Origin: JAVXTH01 sp036641395
GTDB taxonomy: Bacteria > Bacillota_I > Bacilli_A > Erysipelotrichales > Erysipelotrichaceae
Assembly (NCBI GenBank): GCA_036641395.1
Contig: JAVWEY010000013.1
Span: forward strand, 1 to 38,311
DNA: 38,311 nucleotides
Reading direction: 5' to 3'
The translations under genes and the position numbers were made by a program. The notes under the pieces were generated by a model. It made no database searches. It worked only from the letters and a program-made list of their open reading frames with translations, and was not told where the DNA came from. How positions within the stretch are numbered: the first letter of the stretch is position 1; the number at the start of each line of letters is the position of its first letter. Of this stretch, positions 8,097-16,203 are shown in pieces.

Positions 8097-8285
8097 ATGC
8101 GTGAATATCAAAAGGCAATTAAGGTCATTTCAACCATGGCTTTAACTTGTATCTTAGCCGTATTTATTGGTCATTTTATTGATCAAAAACTACATACAAC
8201 GCCATTTTTCTTGCTTGCATTATTAGCCTATGCAATTGGTGGTAATCTTTATCGTCTATTCAAAGACAATGGGGAAGATATATGA
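8097..8285 (+). CDS. atpZ: AtpZ-like small ATP synthase accessory protein
   Basis: 62 residues from ATG 8097, one base after the upp stop. In-frame GTG/ATG at 8061/8064 inside upp are possible alternatives. Two hydrophobic helices are seen: STMALTCILAVFIGHFIDQ and the stretch from TPFFLLALL to GGNLYRLF. The pattern matches the AtpZ (F0F1 ATPase accessory, ATPase_gene1) family, whose members occur next to AtpI and have been linked to Mg2+/Ca2+ transport or ring assembly. No strong ribosome site is visible, so translation may be coupled to upp. It overlaps atpI by 4 bases (ATGA). Confidence 0.75.
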   Translation: MREYQKAIKVISTMALTCILAVFIGHFIDQKLHTTPFFLLALLAYAIGGNLYRLFKDNGEDI

Positions 8286-8650
8286 ATGAAGAGAAAGTAA
8301 TGTATCAAAAGATTCGAAAGTTACATATTATCTTTGTCATAATCTTAACTGTTTTGTCTTTCCTAATCTTTCAAGATTTAAAAAGGATTAGTTTAGGAGT
8401 TGTGATTGGTGGCTTAACTTCGATGATTGGCTTTAATGCAATTATTAAAATGACGAATCAAATTGATAGTGATATAAGTGGTTTAAATAGAAAAATATAT
8501 ACAAGTTATATACGTCGTTATCTCATCTATGCACTTATCTTCAGTATAGCGATGTTTTATAATGTAAATCCACTAGCTTTATTAGCAGGATTTATATGCA
8601 ATAAATTGGCAATTAATTTGTATACGATATGCAACAAGGAAGGAGGATGA
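8282..8650 (+). CDS. atpI: ATP synthase subunit I
   Basis: 122 residues with about four TM helices: residues 12-29, a second starting at about 36 (SLGVVIGGLTSMIGFNAII), and two after RRYL. It resembles AtpI, a membrane chaperone for c-ring assembly and not part of the mature enzyme; AtpI is weakly conserved in sequence, so the call rests on topology, size and position between atpZ and atpB. Start ATG 8282 overlaps the atpZ stop by 4 bases, suggesting translational coupling. Confidence 0.8.
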   Translation: MNEEKVMYQKIRKLHIIFVIILTVLSFLIFQDLKRISLGVVIGGLTSMIGFNAIIKMTNQIDSDISGLNRKIYTSYIRRYLIYALIFSIAMFYNVNPLALLAGFICNKLAINLYTICNKEGG

Positions 8651-8654
8651 AAGA

Positions 8655-9365
8655 GTGGATACATTTGATGGAATCTTAATCAACATTGGAAAGATTGAGA
8701 TACCAATTCACGCCAGTATTTTAAATTGGCTTGTAATATGTTTCATTTTTGGGATACTCTTTGTTGTGATTGGAAAGAAATTCGAACATGCGGATGCTTC
8801 CAAAGCACCGAAAGGAATCTTACTGATTGGTGAAATTGTGGTTGGTTTATGTCGAAGCATTATTGGTGAAAATTTAAAGAAAACTACGAATCATTATTTA
8901 CCTTTCTTTGGTACATTGATTATGATTATGGCGGTTAGTAATCTATTAGGACTTTTGGGTTTACAACCACCAACTTCAAATTTAAGTGTAAATGTTACCT
9001 TAGCAGTTATGATGTTCTTGTTGATTCAATATACGAATATTAAAGAGAATGGGCTCGTGAATCGTTTAAAACAATGGTTAGAGCCTTATGCGTTTCTAGC
9101 TCCATTAAACGTAATTGGAGATTTAGCATTACCAATTTCATTATCATTACGTTTATTTGGTAATCTATTAGCAGGTACAATCATCATGTCATTGATGTAT
9201 TCTCTGTTAAAAGAGATGATGCCATTTGGCATTGCTGGTTTTGTAGTTACCCCTTTATTACATGCATACTTTGATGTATTCTCGGGATTGATTCAAACTT
9301 ATATCTTCTTCACATTAGCAAGCTTCTTCCTAAGTGAAGCGCAACTACAAGATGAAGAAGACTAA
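8655..9365 (+). CDS. atpB: ATP synthase F0 subunit a
   Basis: 236 residues; starts with GTG 8655 after a strong AGGAGG (8641-8646). It forms the static half-channels beside the c ring. The essential Arg is in LPISLSLRLFGNLLAG (R166). Several TM helices follow the family pattern, ending in YIFFTLASFFLSEA. The N-terminus is short. With the Na+-type c subunit downstream (atpE), this subunit would pass Na+ rather than H+; the a-subunit sequence alone does not settle this. Confidence 0.96.
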   Translation: MDTFDGILINIGKIEIPIHASILNWLVICFIFGILFVVIGKKFEHADASKAPKGILLIGEIVVGLCRSIIGENLKKTTNHYLPFFGTLIMIMAVSNLLGLLGLQPPTSNLSVNVTLAVMMFLLIQYTNIKENGLVNRLKQWLEPYAFLAPLNVIGDLALPISLSLRLFGNLLAGTIIMSLMYSLLKEMMPFGIAGFVVTPLLHAYFDVFSGLIQTYIFFTLASFFLSEAQLQDEED

Positions 9366-9385
9366 AACACAAGGAGGAATTTAAA

Positions 9386-9625
9386 ATGAATGAATATTTT
9401 GTACAAGGAATGGCACTATTAGGTGCAGGTATTGCAATGATTGCTGGTTTAGGTCCTGGTATTGGACAGGGTATCGCCGCAAGTCGTGGTGCAGAAGCAG
9501 TTGGGAAAAACCCAGATGCAGCCGGTAAAATTAGATCAATCATGGTATTAGGTATTGCTTTAGCTGAAACAACTGGTATTTATGCATTGATCATCGCCCT
9601 AATCTTGATTTTCTTAAAAGGATAA
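9386..9625 (+). CDS. atpE: ATP synthase F0 subunit c, Na+-type ion site
   Basis: 79-residue helical hairpin; ATG 9386 after AAGGAGGA (9371-9378). Helix 1 has the glycine repeat GAGIAMIAGLGPGIGQG; the polar loop is about GKNPDAAGK; helix 2 contains MVLGIALAETTGIY. The ion-carrying acid is E61. Q28 in helix 1 and T62, T63 and Y66 in helix 2 match the Na+ ligand set known from Ilyobacter tartaricus (Gln32, Glu65, Ser66, Thr67, Tyr70, with Ser replaced by Thr). H+-type c subunits lack this Gln plus Ser/Thr set. I infer a Na+-driven ATP synthase or Na+-pumping ATPase. Confidence 0.95.
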   Translation: MNEYFVQGMALLGAGIAMIAGLGPGIGQGIAASRGAEAVGKNPDAAGKIRSIMVLGIALAETTGIYALIIALILIFLKG

Positions 9626-9645
9626 AAACAAGATATGATCCAAAC

Positions 9646-9657
9646 AAGGAGGTGATC
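9646..9657 (+). promoter_or_regulatory. Twelve-base perfect Shine-Dalgarno before atpF
   Basis: AAGGAGGTGATC is fully complementary to the usual 3' end of 16S rRNA. It is 5 bases before the atpF ATG, and is the strongest ribosome site in the window. Confidence 0.85.
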
Positions 9658-9662
9658 AGCAG

Positions 9663-10181
9663 ATGGATATTAATATAGGAAATTATTTAAGATTAAATGT
9701 AATTGATATGCTTATGGTCTTAGTATCTACTTTTTTGATTGTGCTGGTCGCAAAGAAGTTTTTTTGGAGCAAAGTTCTAGATTATCTTGATCGTCGTGAA
9801 CAAGTAATTGCATCTGATCTAGATCATGCAGCGAATGAAAAAGCGCAAGCGGTTCAAATTAAACAAGATTATGAAATGCAAATTGCAAATGCGAAAGAAG
9901 AAGCTCGAAGTATTCTTGATGTAGCGCAAAGTAGCGCAAAAGCTGAAAAGAAAGAGACTTTAACTCAAGCTAAATTGGAAGCAGATAAGATTAAAGAAAA
10001 AGCTATGCAAGATATTGAAAGAGAAAAGATTTCTGTTCGAAATGAAATTAAAACACAGATTACAGAAGTTGCTTTTTTAGCGGCTGAAAAAATAGTAGAG
10101 AAAGAATTAGATGATAAAGAACACAAGAAATATGTAGAGGACTTTATTGATCATGCTGGAGATAGTTCATGGACAGCATAA
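9663..10181 (+). CDS. atpF: ATP synthase F0 subunit b
   Basis: 172 residues; ATG 9663. One N-terminal TM helix (about residues 14-33) is followed by a long charged, alanine- and glutamate-rich coiled coil that forms the peripheral stalk linking F0 to F1. The sequence after the TM, KKFFWSKVLDYLDRREQVI, is typical. Length is normal. It overlaps the start of atpH by 13 bases, so the two are likely translationally coupled. Confidence 0.95.
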   Translation: MDINIGNYLRLNVIDMLMVLVSTFLIVLVAKKFFWSKVLDYLDRREQVIASDLDHAANEKAQAVQIKQDYEMQIANAKEEARSILDVAQSSAKAEKKETLTQAKLEADKIKEKAMQDIEREKISVRNEIKTQITEVAFLAAEKIVEKELDDKEHKKYVEDFIDHAGDSSWTA

Positions 10182-10726
10182 GTGCACAAGGCTATGGTAT
10201 TGCTTTATATGAATTAGGCAAGGAAGAAAATGCCTGTGAAACATATAAACTACAATTAGCAATGATGAGAGATGTTTTAATAGAAAATCCTGATTTATGG
10301 AAGATTTTATCTCATCCTAAAATTTCTAGAGAAGAAAAGAAAACGGTTGTTTCGACCATTTTTAATAAGGATATATCCCATACTATATTGAACTTTGTTT
10401 ATTTGTTATTAGATAAAAATCGTATTTCCTCTTTGCCTTCTATTACGAAAGCGTACATGAATCTTTATAATGAAGATCATAATATTGAAATTGCTTATGT
10501 GAAAAGTGCGAAGCCATTAACAAAGAAAGAATTAGATGATTTAAAGAAAATGTTAGAAAAGAAATTGAATAAAGAGATTGAATTAGAAATTGGTATCGAT
10601 GAAACATTATTAGCTGGATTACGCGTTAGAATTAAAGATGAAGTAATTGATAATAGCGCAAAGAGTCGCTTACAGCGATTAAAGAATAATGTATTACAAG
10701 TAAACTTGGATAGGAACGTGAGGTGA
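10169..10726 (+). CDS. atpH: ATP synthase F1 subunit delta
   Basis: 185 residues; ATG 10169 lies inside the end of atpF, with GGAGATAG just before it. Delta caps the F1 head and holds the b stalk. Family signs: an N-terminal helical domain beginning GYGIALYELGKEE, LSHPKISREEKK, and the C-terminal stretch ending in RLQRLKNNVLQ. The stop overlaps the ribosome site of atpA. Confidence 0.93.
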   Translation: MDSISAQGYGIALYELGKEENACETYKLQLAMMRDVLIENPDLWKILSHPKISREEKKTVVSTIFNKDISHTILNFVYLLLDKNRISSLPSITKAYMNLYNEDHNIEIAYVKSAKPLTKKELDDLKKMLEKKLNKEIELEIGIDETLLAGLRVRIKDEVIDNSAKSRLQRLKNNVLQVNLDRNVR

Positions 10727-10733
10727 AACGCAA

Positions 10734-12254
10734 GTGAACTTAAGACCTGAAGAGATTAGTAAAATCATTAAAGAACAAATTAAGCATTACGATGATGTTC
10801 TTGAAGTTGGAGAAAGTGGTACAGTTATCACAATTGGTGATGGTATTGCTTTGATTCATGGATTAAGTAATGCCATGGCCGGTGAGTTATTGTTGTTTCC
10901 CGATGATGTATATGGCATGGTCATGAACTTAGAAGAAGATCATGTCGGTGCGGTATTAATGGGGGATGACAGTGGAATTAAAGAAGGCGATGAAGTAAAG
11001 CGAACTGGACATATTGTTGAAGTCCCAGTAGGTGATGCAATGCTTGGTCGTGTTGTAAATTCATTGGGTATCGCTATTGATGGTGGAGAACCGATTATTA
11101 GTAATAAAAAAAGACCGATTGAGCGAGTAGCTCCTGGTGTTATGACTCGTAAATCAGTGTTTCAACCAGTTCAAACTGGATTAAAAATTATTGATTCAAT
11201 GATTCCGATTGGTCGTGGTCAACGTGAACTTATCATCGGAGATCGCCAAAGTGGTAAAACGGCAATTGCGGTTGATGCGATTTTGAACCAAAAAGACTCA
11301 GGAATTAAATGTATTTATGTAGCAATTGGACAAAAGGCAAGTACCGTTGCGCAGATAGTTGAAAAACTTCGAGCTCATGATGCATTAAAATATACGACAA
11401 TTGTATCTTCAACAGCATCACAACCAGCACCATTACAATATATTGCACCTTATGCAGGTTGTGCGATTGGTGAAGAATGGATGGAAAATGGCGATGATGT
11501 TTTAATTGTTTATGATGATTTAAGTAAACATGCAGTTGCCTATCGTACCATGTCATTATTATTAAAACGCCCACCTGGACGTGAAGCATATCCTGGAGAT
11601 GTATTCTATTTACATTCTCGTTTATTAGAACGTGCGGCAAAACTTAATGATGAATTAGGTGGAGGAAGTTTAACGGCTCTACCAATTATTGAAACGCAAG
11701 CCGGTGATATTTCTGCCTATATTCCAACGAATGTAATTTCGATTACGGATGGACAAATTTTCCTTCAAACGGAGTTGTTTAATGCAGGAATTCGACCAGC
11801 AGTAGATTCTGGTTTATCGGTATCTCGTGTAGGTAGTGCGGCTCAAACTAAGGCAATGAAACAAGTTTCTGGTTCTTTAAAACTTGAATTAGCACAGTAT
11901 AGTGAAATGCAAGCATTCTCTAAATTTGGTAGTGATTTAGATGCAACTACAAAAGCAACATTGGATCATGGAGAACGTTTAACGCAGTTATTAGTCCAAC
12001 AACAATATGAGCCACTTACAATGGGTGAGCAAGTATTATCTTTATTTGCCGCTAAATATAAGTATTTGAAAGTAGTTCCTGTTCATGAAATTCGCCATTA
12101 TGAGAAAGAAATGCATAAATTTATTCATCGAGAACATCCTGAAATATTAAAGGAACTAGATGAGAAACAAAAAATCGATGAAGAACTGGATCAGAAGATC
12201 AAGGCCGCACTCGATGTATTTGCGACACAATTCAATTCGATCCTTCAAGGCTAG
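10734..12254 (+). CDS. atpA: ATP synthase F1 subunit alpha
   Basis: 506 residues; GTG 10734 start after GAGGTG (10720-10725). It is the non-catalytic nucleotide-binding subunit of the F1 hexamer. Walker A is GDRQSGKT (169-176); VYDDLSKHAVAYR contains the Walker B region; PPGREAYPGDVFYLHSRLLER and the arginine-finger region PAVDSGLSVSRVGSAAQ are present. Length and sequence are typical of Bacillota AtpA. Confidence 0.98.
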   Translation: MNLRPEEISKIIKEQIKHYDDVLEVGESGTVITIGDGIALIHGLSNAMAGELLLFPDDVYGMVMNLEEDHVGAVLMGDDSGIKEGDEVKRTGHIVEVPVGDAMLGRVVNSLGIAIDGGEPIISNKKRPIERVAPGVMTRKSVFQPVQTGLKIIDSMIPIGRGQRELIIGDRQSGKTAIAVDAILNQKDSGIKCIYVAIGQKASTVAQIVEKLRAHDALKYTTIVSSTASQPAPLQYIAPYAGCAIGEEWMENGDDVLIVYDDLSKHAVAYRTMSLLLKRPPGREAYPGDVFYLHSRLLERAAKLNDELGGGSLTALPIIETQAGDISAYIPTNVISITDGQIFLQTELFNAGIRPAVDSGLSVSRVGSAAQTKAMKQVSGSLKLELAQYSEMQAFSKFGSDLDATTKATLDHGERLTQLLVQQQYEPLTMGEQVLSLFAAKYKYLKVVPVHEIRHYEKEMHKFIHREHPEILKELDEKQKIDEELDQKIKAALDVFATQFNSILQG

Positions 12255-12257
12255 TTT

Positions 12258-13097
12258 ATGGCACTAAATAAGTTAGCGATTAAAGCGAGAATTCGTTCGA
12301 TTGATTCTACGCGTAAGATTACCAAAGCTATGCAACTTGTAGCTGCCAGTAAATTAAAACGACAAAAAGAGAATATGGAAAAGAATCGAGAATATGCTTT
12401 TTATTTAAAGGAAACAGTTTCTTCGATTCTTGCGTCAATGAAATATTCAACTCATCCTTATTTAGTTAAACCAAGTGTTGATCATCCATTAAATATTGTC
12501 TTTACAAGTGATATGGGATTATGTGGTGGATACAATGCGAATATATATCGCTTATTAACAAATGAATTTAATGAAAAAGATGAGATTATTATGATTGGAA
12601 GTCGTGGTCAAGCATGGTCAAAGCACCGAGATTTTAATGTAAGTGAATGTATCATTGATATTGATGATGATGGATACAATCAAATCTCTAAGATAGGTGA
12701 TGAAGCTTTAGAACGTTATATAAATGGTGAAATAAGTGAAATTAGAATTGTTTATACACATTTTAAAAATGCAGTAACCTTTATTCCAGAAATGATTAAA
12801 TTATTACCAGTTGAAGTAGGAGAGGAACAAAAGGTAAGTCGAGAAACAATCTTTGAACCACAAGGTGATCAGATTTTAGATGACTTAGTTCCGATGTATA
12901 TCCGCTCACTTTTATTTAGTTATTATTTGGAAACAAAAACTAGTGAACAAGCTAGTAGAAGAACGGCAATGGAAAGTGCTACAGATAATGCAAATGAATT
13001 AGTTGAAACTTTAGAATTACAATTTAACCAAGCTCGACAAGCGGCAATCACGCAAGAAATTACTGAAATTGTTGGCGGAGCAAATGCACTCGAATGA
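12258..13097 (+). CDS. atpG: ATP synthase F1 subunit gamma
   Basis: 279 residues; ATG 12258 three bases after the atpA stop, with only a weak ribosome site (AAGG), suggesting coupling. Gamma is the central rotor shaft. Both terminal coiled-coil helices carry the family signatures: ARIRSIDSTRKITKAMQLVA at the N-terminus and a C-terminal stretch containing TEIVGGANALE. The middle domain has DMGLCGGYNANI. Slightly shorter than average but complete. Confidence 0.96.
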   Translation: MALNKLAIKARIRSIDSTRKITKAMQLVAASKLKRQKENMEKNREYAFYLKETVSSILASMKYSTHPYLVKPSVDHPLNIVFTSDMGLCGGYNANIYRLLTNEFNEKDEIIMIGSRGQAWSKHRDFNVSECIIDIDDDGYNQISKIGDEALERYINGEISEIRIVYTHFKNAVTFIPEMIKLLPVEVGEEQKVSRETIFEPQGDQILDDLVPMYIRSLLFSYYLETKTSEQASRRTAMESATDNANELVETLELQFNQARQAAITQEITEIVGGANALE

Positions 13098-13111
13098 AAG
13101 GAGTGAATGAT

Positions 13112-14515
13112 TTGAGTAAACATACAGGAAAAATCATTCAGGTCATTGGACCTGTCGTCGATATTTTATTTGATGAAGAATTACCTTCTTTACTAAATGC
13201 GATTGAAATTCCTTTAAAGGATGGCAAGAACTTAATTGTTGAAGTTGCTCAGCATATTGGTGATGATCGTGTTCGTTGTATCTCCATGGGATCAACGGAT
13301 GGATTAGTACGTGGTATGGAGGCAGTTGACAGCGGTGCTGCAATTAGTGTTCCCGTAGGGAATATCGTACTTGGTAGAATGTTTAATGTATTAGGTGATG
13401 AAATAGATGGTTTAGCACCATTAGATAAAGCAACAAAAAGAATGCCAATTCATCGTGAGGCACCAACTTTTGATGAACAGCAAACTTCAACTGAAATACT
13501 AGAAACAGGAATTAAAGTTATTGATTTACTTTGCCCCTATTCAAAGGGAGGTAAAATTGGATTATTTGGTGGTGCCGGAGTTGGTAAAACCGTTTTGATT
13601 CAAGAATTAATTCATAATATTGCTAAAGAACATGGTGGTATGTCGGTTGTTACTGGTGTTGGTGAGCGAACACGTGAAGGTAACGATATGTACCATGAAA
13701 TGAAAGATAGTGGTGTTCTCGATAAAACCGTTTTAGTTTATGGACAAATGAATGAATCTCCAGGAGCTAGAATGAGAGTTGGGTTATCAGGACTTACGAT
13801 GGCAGAATATTTCCGTGATGAAGATCATCAGGATGTATTATTATTTATTGATAATATCTTCCGTTTTACTCAAGCCGGTTCCGAGGTAAGTGCGTTACTT
13901 GGAAGAATGCCATCCGCAGTTGGTTATCAACCAACATTAGCTACCGAAATGGGTCAACTACAAGAACGTATCACATCGACAAAGAATGGTTCCATCACTT
14001 CCGTACAGGCAATTTATGTACCTGCGGATGACTTAACGGATCCAGCGCCAGCTACTGCATTCTCACATCTAGATGCGAAAACAGTATTGGATCGTGGTAT
14101 TGCTGCTTTAGGAATCTATCCAGCTGTTGACCCACTTGAATCTAATTCAAGAGTACTAGATCCACTTGTTGTAGGTGAGGAGCATTATGAAGTAGCCCGT
14201 GGCGTTCAATCTTTACTTCAACGTTATAAAGAACTTCAAGATATTATTGCCATTTTAGGAATGGATGAATTAAGTGAAGAAGATAAAATTGTTGTAAACC
14301 GAGCACGTCGAGTTCGTAATTTCTTATCTCAACCATTTAGTGTTGCCGAGCAGTTTACTGGAATGCAAGGTCGCTATGTACCGAAAGAAGAAACGGTTCG
14401 TAGTTTTAAAGAATTACTCAATGGTAAATATGATGATTTACCAGAACAAGCATTCATGTTTGCAGGTACAATTGAAGAAGTAATTACAAAGGCAAAAGCG
14501 CTTGGTGAAGAATAA
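13112..14515 (+). CDS. atpD: ATP synthase F1 subunit beta
   Basis: 467 residues if it starts at TTG 13112, which I prefer because AAAGGAG (13097-13103) precedes it at good distance. An ATG at 13094 overlapping the atpG stop would add six residues but has no ribosome site. It is the catalytic F1 subunit. Walker A is GGAGVGKT (153-160), followed by the catalytic-Glu region GVGERTREGNDMYHEM, Walker B in VLLFIDNIF, and ALLGRMPSAVGYQPTLA. Length is typical. Confidence 0.97.
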   Translation: MSKHTGKIIQVIGPVVDILFDEELPSLLNAIEIPLKDGKNLIVEVAQHIGDDRVRCISMGSTDGLVRGMEAVDSGAAISVPVGNIVLGRMFNVLGDEIDGLAPLDKATKRMPIHREAPTFDEQQTSTEILETGIKVIDLLCPYSKGGKIGLFGGAGVGKTVLIQELIHNIAKEHGGMSVVTGVGERTREGNDMYHEMKDSGVLDKTVLVYGQMNESPGARMRVGLSGLTMAEYFRDEDHQDVLLFIDNIFRFTQAGSEVSALLGRMPSAVGYQPTLATEMGQLQERITSTKNGSITSVQAIYVPADDLTDPAPATAFSHLDAKTVLDRGIAALGIYPAVDPLESNSRVLDPLVVGEEHYEVARGVQSLLQRYKELQDIIAILGMDELSEEDKIVVNRARRVRNFLSQPFSVAEQFTGMQGRYVPKEETVRSFKELLNGKYDDLPEQAFMFAGTIEEVITKAKALGEE

Positions 14516-14907
14516 TGATTAAGATTAAAATCATCACCCCAATTGGTTTATATTTAAGTGAAGAAGTAGAAGCAATTCATTTAAAAACCGTTGATGGTGA
14601 ACGAACTATCTTACCGAATCATATGCCAATTGTCGCAATGCTTGCAACGAGTAAGTTATCTTTAAAGAAGAATGGAATTTATGATGATTATGCTATATCT
14701 GGTGGAATGTTACAGTTTATGGATAATGAAGCAAGAATATTAACGGATACAATTGAAGGTAAAACTGAAATTGATTTAAAACGAGCTCAGGAAGCTTTAA
14801 AAAGAGCAGAACGAAGACTTGCGAAAACCGATTCTAAAACAAATATCCGTCGAGCTGAAATTGCTTTAGATAAAGCACTTAATCGTATTAATGTATCAAA
14901 TCATTAA
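14515..14907 (+). CDS. atpC: ATP synthase F1 subunit epsilon
   Basis: 130 residues; ATG 14515 shares one base with the atpD stop (TAATG). It has an N-terminal beta-sandwich (KIITPIGLYLSEEVEAIHL, GERTILPNHMPIVAML) and a C-terminal pair of helices rich in Arg and Ala (RAQEALKRAERRLA) that can inhibit ATP hydrolysis. Last gene of the operon, followed by an intrinsic terminator. Confidence 0.93.
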   Translation: MIKIKIITPIGLYLSEEVEAIHLKTVDGERTILPNHMPIVAMLATSKLSLKKNGIYDDYAISGGMLQFMDNEARILTDTIEGKTEIDLKRAQEALKRAERRLAKTDSKTNIRRAEIALDKALNRINVSNH

Positions 14908-14914
14908 TTTATAG

Positions 14915-14949
14915 AAGTAGCAATTTTTAACAGATTGTTACTTTTTTTA
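14915..14949 (+). terminator. Intrinsic terminator of the atp operon
   Basis: AGTAGCAAT (14916-14924) pairs with ATTGTTACT (14934-14942, one G-T pair), followed by a run of T. Confidence 0.8.
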
Positions 14950-15010
14950 AGTAAAAATTAGATGCTTTATGTTCAATATTAATAAACTGAAATATTTAAT
15001 AATTAAGATA

Positions 15011-15019
15011 TGGTATAAT
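15011..15019 (+). promoter_or_regulatory. Extended -10 promoter before the coiled-coil gene
   Basis: TGGTATAAT at 15011-15019, with no recognisable -35 at 16-18 bases. It would give a leader of about 115 bases before the ATG at 15140. Confidence 0.45.
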
Positions 15020-15139
15020 ATAGAAGATTAATATGTCATATAAAAAAATGTGAAACAATGTTTAAATAATATTTACTATTTTCATTTTAACTTTCATATG
15101 ATATATTATATAGGCTATCTAATGAATGGAGGCAGGACA

Positions 15140-16123
15140 ATGCAAAAAAATAACGACGACAAAGAGATATATTCATCAGAAGATGAAGACTTATTAAATA
15201 TGATTCGTGAGTATGAAGAAGATGAAAAAAAGGAACAAGAAGAATATGTTGATTATGCAAATAAGAAGCCAACTGATTTAAGTTCAGCTTATGATACATA
15301 TGAAACAAAGAATTCAAACAATTATGGTGACACGGTAAATGAATCAGCGTTGAAATCTGGTAACGAAGATCAACATGATTTTGATAATGATAAAACCTTA
15401 ACAATTTTAAAATCAAATCGCACACAACCAGTTGTTGAAAAAGAAGAAATTGTCCATGATTTTGTGGAAGAAGAACCAATTTTACCTCGCAAAAATGGTA
15501 AAGACAAAAAAGATAAGAAAAAAGGTAAAATGAGTGAAGATAAAGTTAATAAGATAATAACTGGCGTTATTATTGGAATTGTTGTGATTATTGTTATTGG
15601 TGCTGGCGTATTTTTATGGGACATGTTTGGACCTAAAGGCAGCGATAAACCAGCGAAAGATGATGAGCAGGTAGAAACACCTATAAAGAAACCATCAAAA
15701 CCAGATAAAAAGCCAACAACACCAACGAAAGAAGAGCCAGAAAAGCCTGATTATACTGCTCAAATCAATGCATTGAGACAGAAGATAGCGAGTGAAGAGG
15801 GTAAAATAAGAGAAGTAGAACCTAAGATAACAGCAGCTACTAAGACTCGTGATTTAGCAAATGAAGCGGTTATTAAAAAACAGGGACAGATTGAATTAGT
15901 AATGGCTGAAATTGCCAAATTGGATCCTAATGTGGAAGCTGATAAACCAGTAATTGAAGCAAAAAATATTGATTTAAATAAAATGAAAAATGAAAAAGAA
16001 GGACTTGATGCAACGCTTGCTGCAGCACAAAGTGCTTTAGATGTACAAGTAGCAATTAAAACGAATAGTGAACAAGCGATTGCCGGATTCCAAGCACAGA
16101 TTGATGGGTATCCAAAAAACTAG
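15140..16123 (+). CDS. Unrecognised single-pass membrane protein with acidic N-domain and extracytoplasmic coiled coil
   Basis: 327 residues from ATG 15140, which follows GGAGG (15128-15132); an upstream in-frame ATG at 15050 lacks a ribosome site. I do not recognise a family. Visible parts: a long acidic, low-complexity N-terminal region (about 1-110; rich in Asp and Glu), a lysine-rich patch before the membrane (KNGKDKKDKKKGKM), one strong TM helix (about 138-160), a Pro/Lys/Thr linker (KPSKPDKKPTTPTKEEPEKP), then a helical region (about 210-325) with heptad-like Ala/Glu/Lys/Ile pattern. The positive patch before the TM predicts the N-terminus inside and the coiled coil outside. It has its own promoter and a terminator at 16130, so it is monocistronic. 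A cell-envelope or division scaffold role is conceivable but unsupported. Confidence 0.75.
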   Translation: MQKNNDDKEIYSSEDEDLLNMIREYEEDEKKEQEEYVDYANKKPTDLSSAYDTYETKNSNNYGDTVNESALKSGNEDQHDFDNDKTLTILKSNRTQPVVEKEEIVHDFVEEEPILPRKNGKDKKDKKKGKMSEDKVNKIITGVIIGIVVIIVIGAGVFLWDMFGPKGSDKPAKDDEQVETPIKKPSKPDKKPTTPTKEEPEKPDYTAQINALRQKIASEEGKIREVEPKITAATKTRDLANEAVIKKQGQIELVMAEIAKLDPNVEADKPVIEAKNIDLNKMKNEKEGLDATLAAAQSALDVQVAIKTNSEQAIAGFQAQIDGYPKN

Positions 16124-16129
16124 TTAATT

Positions 16130-16157
16130 AAGATGTAGGGAAACCTGCATCTTTTAT
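16130..16157 (+). terminator. Intrinsic terminator after the coiled-coil gene
   Basis: AAGATGTAGG (16130-16139) pairs with CCTGCATCTT (16144-16153), loop GAAA, followed by a short T-rich tail. Confidence 0.75.
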
Positions 16158-16178
16158 ATATCCATAAATATTTACATA

Positions 16179-16187
16179 TGATATAAT
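16179..16187 (+). promoter_or_regulatory. Extended -10 promoter of the Wzy_C-like gene
   Basis: TGATATAAT at 16179-16187, about 17-25 bases before the start region, after the preceding terminator. The -35 is weak. Confidence 0.5.
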
Positions 16188-16203
16188 CTATACATTAAGG
16201 GAG

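Noticed and set aside
11305..11640. 111-codon minus-strand ORF inside atpA
   Set aside because: His/Leu/Val-rich composition typical of antisense translation of a conserved gene; no ribosome site support.
14940..15139. Possible extra upstream coding for the coiled-coil protein (ATG 15050)
   Set aside because: The extension is AT-rich and has no ribosome site; GGAGG before ATG 15140 fixes the start.
15700..15755. Lys/Pro/Thr repeats in the coiled-coil gene as a possible DNA repeat array
   Set aside because: Repeats are irregular at DNA level and are best seen as a flexible linker in the protein.
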